A stretch of 19,598 bases of DNA. Source: Porphyromonadaceae bacterium UBA7332 (GTDB lineage: Bacteria > Bacteroidota > Bacteroidia > Bacteroidales > UBA7332). The stretch is taken from NCBI GenBank assembly GCA_002471225.1, contig DKPO01000016.1, positions 90,066 to 109,663 of the forward strand. Direction: 5' to 3'. Below, in pieces: positions 16,170-19,598 of this stretch. Position numbers and translations under genes: made by a program. A model generated the notes under the pieces. The model had not been told where the DNA came from. It did no database searches and saw only the letters and a list, made by a program, of their open reading frames with translations. How positions within the stretch are numbered: position 1 is the first letter of the stretch; each line of letters opens with the position of its first letter.

Positions 16170-17513
16170 TCAATAGGCATCTATTTCATACTTCCTTTTC
16201 AGACCGTCCGCATTCATGTAGCGCACCGTACCGAATACAGCCCTCTCACCCCAGGGTCTGTCGTGCAGTCCGAAGCACCATCCAACCCCTGTATAAGAGT
16301 TCGCATCCCGTCCGTCCAGAAAGTATTTATTGTTCAGATACAGCATTCTCCGGTAAGCCTCCTGCATTCCCGAAGTCCACTCCATAATCTTTTTGCCCCA
16401 GTACATACGCATGGTATTTTCCATCGTACCTGTTGTAATCATTTCCTGCATAGCCCTGTTCCAGTATGGATCATGTGTTTCGGCAGCTTCCAGTTGATTC
16501 AGTTCATAGATATAGGGACGTTCGTCTCTGCCGTGCTTATCCAGTGTATCTTTACACCAGGCAGGCAGACCTTCGTAATTATCATACAACGGATTATACC
16601 ATATAAAATTATGAGCCAGCTCCCGACGTACGATCAACTGTTCGATCAGTACCTCTTTCGAATGTTCATAAGCCTCTTTGTCCTCCTGCTCATACAAAAA
16701 GACATACATCTCTTTCAGTAATTGCAAAGGTGACACCTGGCCGAAATGCAGATACGGACTGATTCCTGAACTTCCGTGGAGAGACGGATCATTCCGGTCC
16801 TCCGCATATGTTTTGAATTTCGTAGCCAGAAACTCCTTCCATCTTTCCATACCGAGTGTTTCACCTCCCCGTATTGCTACAGCAGGTAATTCCTCTCCGT
16901 GATATTTTTCAAGAAAATATTCCAGCAGATCATCTATCTTACCAAGTGTAAAACCGATCTTATTCACCAGTTCATCCGGACGTATATACTGAATATCGCC
17001 TATAAAATCATCAAAATGCTGCATCACCTTCGGACGGAACGTACGCGCAGCCCATTCCATCTTATCCGAAGCAGTCTGTACCGGCACCAGCAGATTATCC
17101 TCAACCTGCACGATCGTCTTATTGCTCGAATACAACATATCATCCAGCCACTTACGTTCAATACGCAAATAGCCCTTATCCAGTACGATCAGAACTGCAT
17201 GGTTCAGATAATGAGCCAGACGAGCTTCCGAAGGATTCACTTCTATACGGAATTCGTATCCCTCCTTCGCAGCCTTACAGGCAAAATCCATCAGTCCTTC
17301 ACAAAGAAACTGAAAATGCCGCTTATTCGCATCCGGGAAATCCGTATATAACGTATAGAGTACACGCAAAGGCAAATTAAGCCTGTTCGCTTCCTCTACG
17401 GCATAGATCAATGCTAAATTATGCTCAAAACGAACAGAGGCCTGCATTTTATACAATACATACCTTCCTTCCTCGTCCGTTTTCTCCCATTTTTGTATTC
17501 GTTGCTCAAACAT
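16170..17513 (-). CDS. phr: Class II CPD deoxyribodipyrimidine photolyase
   Basis: A 447-residue FAD-dependent enzyme that uses light to split cyclobutane pyrimidine dimers. The N-terminal Rossmann-like antenna domain (about 1-160) is followed by the helical FAD-binding domain. Class II signatures include WAARTFRPKVM, SSGISPYLHFGQVSPLQLL, RRELAHNFIWY, MYWGKKIMEW and, at the C-terminus, ANSYTGVGWCFGLHDRPWGE with VFGTVRYMN. Class II is the group shared with animals, plants and some bacteria and archaea rather than the E. coli PhrB class. The gene starts 23 bp after the stop of the upstream antiporter, so both probably share one transcript. A light-dependent repair enzyme suggests the lineage meets light at some point, or has kept the gene from free-living ancestors. 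Confidence 0.95.
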   Translation of the reverse strand: MFEQRIQKWEKTDEEGRYVLYKMQASVRFEHNLALIYAVEEANRLNLPLRVLYTLYTDFPDANKRHFQFLCEGLMDFACKAAKEGYEFRIEVNPSEARLAHYLNHAVLIVLDKGYLRIERKWLDDMLYSSNKTIVQVEDNLLVPVQTASDKMEWAARTFRPKVMQHFDDFIGDIQYIRPDELVNKIGFTLGKIDDLLEYFLEKYHGEELPAVAIRGGETLGMERWKEFLATKFKTYAEDRNDPSLHGSSGISPYLHFGQVSPLQLLKEMYVFLYEQEDKEAYEHSKEVLIEQLIVRRELAHNFIWYNPLYDNYEGLPAWCKDTLDKHGRDERPYIYELNQLEAAETHDPYWNRAMQEMITTGTMENTMRMYWGKKIMEWTSGMQEAYRRMLYLNNKYFLDGRDANSYTGVGWCFGLHDRPWGERAVFGTVRYMNADGLKRKYEIDAY

Positions 17514-17536
17514 AATTAAACTCCGTTTCTTTTTAT

Positions 17537-19027
17537 TTAGGTCGTTATTCCTATCCGGGCTTTCATCTCCTCCATCGAAGATTTGTCATCCGAAATAATC
17601 AGTAATATATCTCCGCCTACCAGAGTAGTACTGCCTCGTGGGATAAAGAAACTCTCGTTTCGTTTAATCAGTACCACCAGACTGTGCTCCGGCAATGCCA
17701 GATCTATCAGACGACATCCGTTTGTCAGCATTTCAGGTGTAATTTCCACCTCACCCATTTCTGAACGGATCTCATCGGGCAGATCAAAATTAAAGACACT
17801 CTTTTTTACATCCTTATCAATCAGTCCCAGAATCTTTGCAAACCAGGCAACCGTCGTTCCTTGCAACAGCAAAGAAAGGATCGTTATAAAAAAGACGATA
17901 TTAAAGAACATGGATGCATGGTCTATCCCTGCCAGCAACGGATAAGTTGCAAAAATAATTGGCACGGCTCCACGCAATCCCACCCATGAAATATATAGTT
18001 TCCCTTTAAAAGAGAAATGTTTAAATGGCAATAAAGTTATAAAGACGCTCAGTGGTCTGGCAATCAAAATCATAAATGCCCCGATACTTAATCCGATACC
18101 TGCTACCGGAAATAACTCATGAGGGTTTACCAGCAATCCCAGAGTAAGGAACATCACGATCTGCCACAACCAACCGAAACCGTCAAAGAACGTCGATATA
18201 CTCTTCTTGTGCATGATCTTATTGTTACCGACAATCAATCCTGCGATATAAACAGCCAGATAGCCATTCCCCTTACACAATGACGTCATCCCGAACACAA
18301 ACAAGGCCGTCGAAAGCAACAAGATCGGATATAACGATCCGTTCTGTATATTGATATGATTAATGACCCAAACCGTTATACGTCCCAGAATATATCCTAA
18401 AACGGCACCTACGACCAGCTGTAAACCTAATGCAAGCAAAGCATCCTGAATCTTCATTCCCCCTAACTCAATATAAGATATCAGCATAATCGTCAGCATA
18501 TAAGCCATCGGATCGTTACTTCCACTCTCCAATTCAAGCATAGGCCGGAGCTTCTCTTTCAGATGAATGCCTTTACTCCGTAATATCGAGAACACCGAAG
18601 CCGAATCGGTCGATGACATTACCGCGCCAAGCAACAACGATTGCGGATACGTCAGTACGGCATAATCGTTGGTCGCATTCGTCAGATAATAAATAAATGT
18701 ACCCGTGACTATCGTAGTCAGCAATACACCTACCGTTGCTAATACAACACCTGGTATCGCAACAGGTTTAATTTCATCTACTTTTGTATCCATTCCTCCC
18801 GAAAAAAGAATAATACATAAAGCCAGCATACCTATAAACTGGGTAATTTTCGGACTGCTGAACTGAATCCCCAATCCGTCACTACCAAACATCATCCCTA
18901 CAGCCAGGAACAACAACAGCGTAGGCAATCCCATACGATAACCTGCTTTCCCGGCAAGAATACTAAAAAATAAAATGATCGCTCCTATAAGTACGACCCC
19001 TTCTCCACTATATAGAAAATCCATCAT
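17537..19027 (-). CDS. CPA1-type cation (probably K+)/proton antiporter with C-terminal RCK_C domain
   Basis: A 496-residue inner-membrane antiporter resembling NhaP2/CvrA. About 12-13 membrane segments cover residues 5-395. The first repeat has GLPTLLLFLAVGMMFG (33-48). SSTDSASVF (138-146) and ELESGSNDPMAYM (165-177) carry the ion-binding Asn171-Asp172 pair of CPA1 members. WVGLRGAVPIIFA is the conserved late helix. The cytosolic C-terminus (about 420-490, ITPEMLTNGCRLIDLALPEH to GGDILLIISD) is a TrkA-C/RCK_C regulatory domain, which in related proteins tunes transport to a nucleotide or ion signal. ATGs at 19027 and 19024 are adjacent and equally acceptable. It is first in a two-gene unit with the photolyase. 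Potassium is the likely substrate by family, not shown by sequence. Confidence 0.9.
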   Translation of the reverse strand: MMDFLYSGEGVVLIGAIILFFSILAGKAGYRMGLPTLLLFLAVGMMFGSDGLGIQFSSPKITQFIGMLALCIILFSGGMDTKVDEIKPVAIPGVVLATVGVLLTTIVTGTFIYYLTNATNDYAVLTYPQSLLLGAVMSSTDSASVFSILRSKGIHLKEKLRPMLELESGSNDPMAYMLTIMLISYIELGGMKIQDALLALGLQLVVGAVLGYILGRITVWVINHINIQNGSLYPILLLSTALFVFGMTSLCKGNGYLAVYIAGLIVGNNKIMHKKSISTFFDGFGWLWQIVMFLTLGLLVNPHELFPVAGIGLSIGAFMILIARPLSVFITLLPFKHFSFKGKLYISWVGLRGAVPIIFATYPLLAGIDHASMFFNIVFFITILSLLLQGTTVAWFAKILGLIDKDVKKSVFNFDLPDEIRSEMGEVEITPEMLTNGCRLIDLALPEHSLVVLIKRNESFFIPRGSTTLVGGDILLIISDDKSSMEEMKARIGITT

Positions 19028-19064
19028 AAAATAAATAACCGTTTGTTTTATTTGAACAATAATT

Positions 19065-19093
19065 CAAAAGTAATGGTTCTTTGTTATCTTAAA
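19065..19093 (-). promoter_or_regulatory. Candidate promoter of the antiporter-photolyase unit
   Basis: Minus-strand TTTA (19093-19090), a 17-bp spacer and TACTTTTG (19072-19065): a full match to the -7 box and a one-base difference at -33. The leader to the ATG at 19027 would be about 30 nt. Confidence 0.5.
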
Positions 19094-19214
19094 TCATTTA
19101 TTACGGATGTTTTTTCAACAAAAAAAATCAAAATAATTCATCGCATACCGCTCCTGATTCTGAACCTGTTAAACAACCAGTCCCATCTCAACAAGCATTT
19201 TACACCCCGTAAAA
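19094..19214. other. Divergent gap between the antiporter and tRNA-Ser promoters
   Basis: The non-coding stretch from 19028 to the tRNA at 19287 is about 260 bp; its central part, 19094-19214, is AT-rich. It holds the two divergent promoters at its flanks and no other structure that I can recognise. Confidence 0.5.
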
Positions 19215-19246
19215 TTTGCATATATCATTATTTCCACCTATTTTTG
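19215..19246 (+). promoter_or_regulatory. Promoter of tRNA-Ser
   Basis: TTTG (19215-19218), a 20-bp spacer and TATTTTTG (19239-19246) form an essentially consensus Bacteroidota promoter. It lies about 40 bp before the mature tRNA and would start transcription near 19253. Confidence 0.7.
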
Positions 19247-19286
19247 TATCGCAATTGAGAAAAACGCTCGATAGCAATGCCTCTTT

Positions 19287-19371
19287 GGAGAGATGGCAGA
19301 GTGGTCGAATGCGGCGGTCTTGAAAACCGTTGTACTGCAAGGTACCGGGGGTTCGAATCCCTCTCTCTCCG
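19287..19371 (+). tRNA. tRNA-Ser(UGA)
   Basis: An 85-nt type II tRNA. The acceptor arm GGAGAGA (19287-19293) pairs with TCTCTCC (19364-19370), with discriminator G19371. The anticodon loop CTTGAAA (19319-19325) places TGA at 19321-19323. A long variable arm (GTAC...GTAC near 19332-19345) and a T-loop TTCGAAT are present, as expected for tRNA-Ser. The CCA end is not encoded. It has its own promoter and terminator. Confidence 0.97.
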
Positions 19372-19372
19372 C

Positions 19373-19410
19373 AAAAAGCGCTGAAAACAAAAGTTTTTAG
19401 CGCTTTTTTT
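19373..19410 (+). terminator. Intrinsic terminator of tRNA-Ser
   Basis: AAGCGCT plus GAAAAC pairs with GTTTTT plus AGCGCTT around an AAAA loop, followed by a long T-run ending at 19410. It begins immediately after the mature tRNA 3' end. Confidence 0.88.
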
Positions 19411-19469
19411 ATTACCTCGGAAGAACGGAAATCTATCAGACTGCCTGCTTTATATTGTAAAACAATCAA

Positions 19470-19598
19470 ATGATACAAAAAAGACAAACCTCAACAATAG
19501 GAATGTATTTCGTTTGGATATTTGGTCTCGTCAATGGCCGAGATGGTTCAAAACAAACCCAAACCTCAATACTAATTCCGAAATGCAATTATCCGACA
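19470..19598 (+). CDS. Unrecognised partial open frame running off the window
   Basis: An ATG at 19470 opens 43 codons to the window end with no stop; a second in-frame ATG is at 19503. The peptide begins MIQKRQTSTIGMYFVWIFG. I do not recognise it as any family. Its place about 60 bp past a tRNA terminator is a common site for integrase genes, but the visible residues do not resemble an integrase N-terminus. The -10/-33 context is poor (TATATTGT near 19451 is the best box). It may well be a chance frame. Confidence 0.2.
   Translation, partial: MIQKRQTSTIGMYFVWIFGLVNGRDGSKQTQTSILIPKCNYPT

Noticed and set aside
19200..19487. A 95-codon minus-strand open frame containing GERGIRTPGTLQYNGF and RRIRPLCHLS
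   Set aside because: It is the antisense translation of the tRNA-Ser gene. This peptide pattern is a familiar spurious protein that arises from reading tRNA-Ser backwards.
19535..19556. GGCCGAGATGGTTCAAAAC resembling the 5' part of a tRNA-Leu/Ser
   Set aside because: No matching acceptor strand, anticodon stem or T-arm follows in the remaining sequence; resemblance is limited to the D-arm words.
1..19598. CRISPR array, insertion sequence, transposase or phage cassette
   Set aside because: No repeat-spacer pattern, terminal inverted repeats around a gene, or transposase/integrase motifs were seen on either strand.

Overview
The window is chromosomal DNA from a Bacteroidota, most likely a Bacteroidales gut or host-associated anaerobe in the Parabacteroides/Dysgonomonas/Bacteroides range. 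This rests on the moderate-to-low GC, the TAnnTTTG-type -7 promoter boxes, weak Shine-Dalgarno signals, a propeller/Y_Y_Y/AraC regulator beside secreted glycoside hydrolases, and the characteristic Bacteroidota form of phosphoglycerate kinase. The species cannot be fixed by eye. Every protein gene is on the minus strand except one antiporter; the tRNA and its signals are on the plus strand.

Region 1 (about 1-5670, minus) is a glycan-degradation operon. A membrane-spanning propeller regulator with an AraC output domain comes first, then a secreted GH20 beta-hexosaminidase, then the N-terminal part of a secreted GH2 beta-galactosidase cut by the window edge. Together they suggest sensing of an extracellular glycan and trimming of terminal GlcNAc/GalNAc and galactose, as on host glycans. 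No SusC/SusD pair is visible. The regulator has no histidine kinase, ATPase or receiver module.

Region 2 (about 5670-8900) holds pgk with a strong intrinsic terminator, then a divergent plus-strand CPA-family cation/proton antiporter with its own terminator. The 415-bp gap that follows contains a well-formed minus-strand promoter and a 10-bp GNRA-capped hairpin about 70 bases downstream of it, a candidate small RNA of about 95 nt.

Region 3 (8972-15502, minus) is a compact histidine-utilisation operon, transcribed ftcD (a fusion of formiminotransferase and cyclodeaminase), hutU, hutH, hutI. The four genes cover histidine to glutamate, with the one-carbon unit passed to tetrahydrofolate. No hutG or hutC-type repressor is present in the window.

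Region 4 (15570-19093, minus) contains ybaK (Cys-tRNA(Pro) deacylase family) with its own -7 box and terminator. Upstream of it lies a two-gene unit of a CPA1 cation/proton antiporter with a C-terminal RCK_C domain and a class II photolyase.

Region 5 (19215-19598, plus) is a tRNA-Ser(UGA) with a near-consensus promoter and intrinsic terminator, followed by an unrecognised open frame running off the window. Most of the window is ordinary housekeeping and catabolic content. The items most worth a second look are the kinase-less regulator and the putative small RNA. No CRISPR array, insertion sequence or clear mobile element was found.
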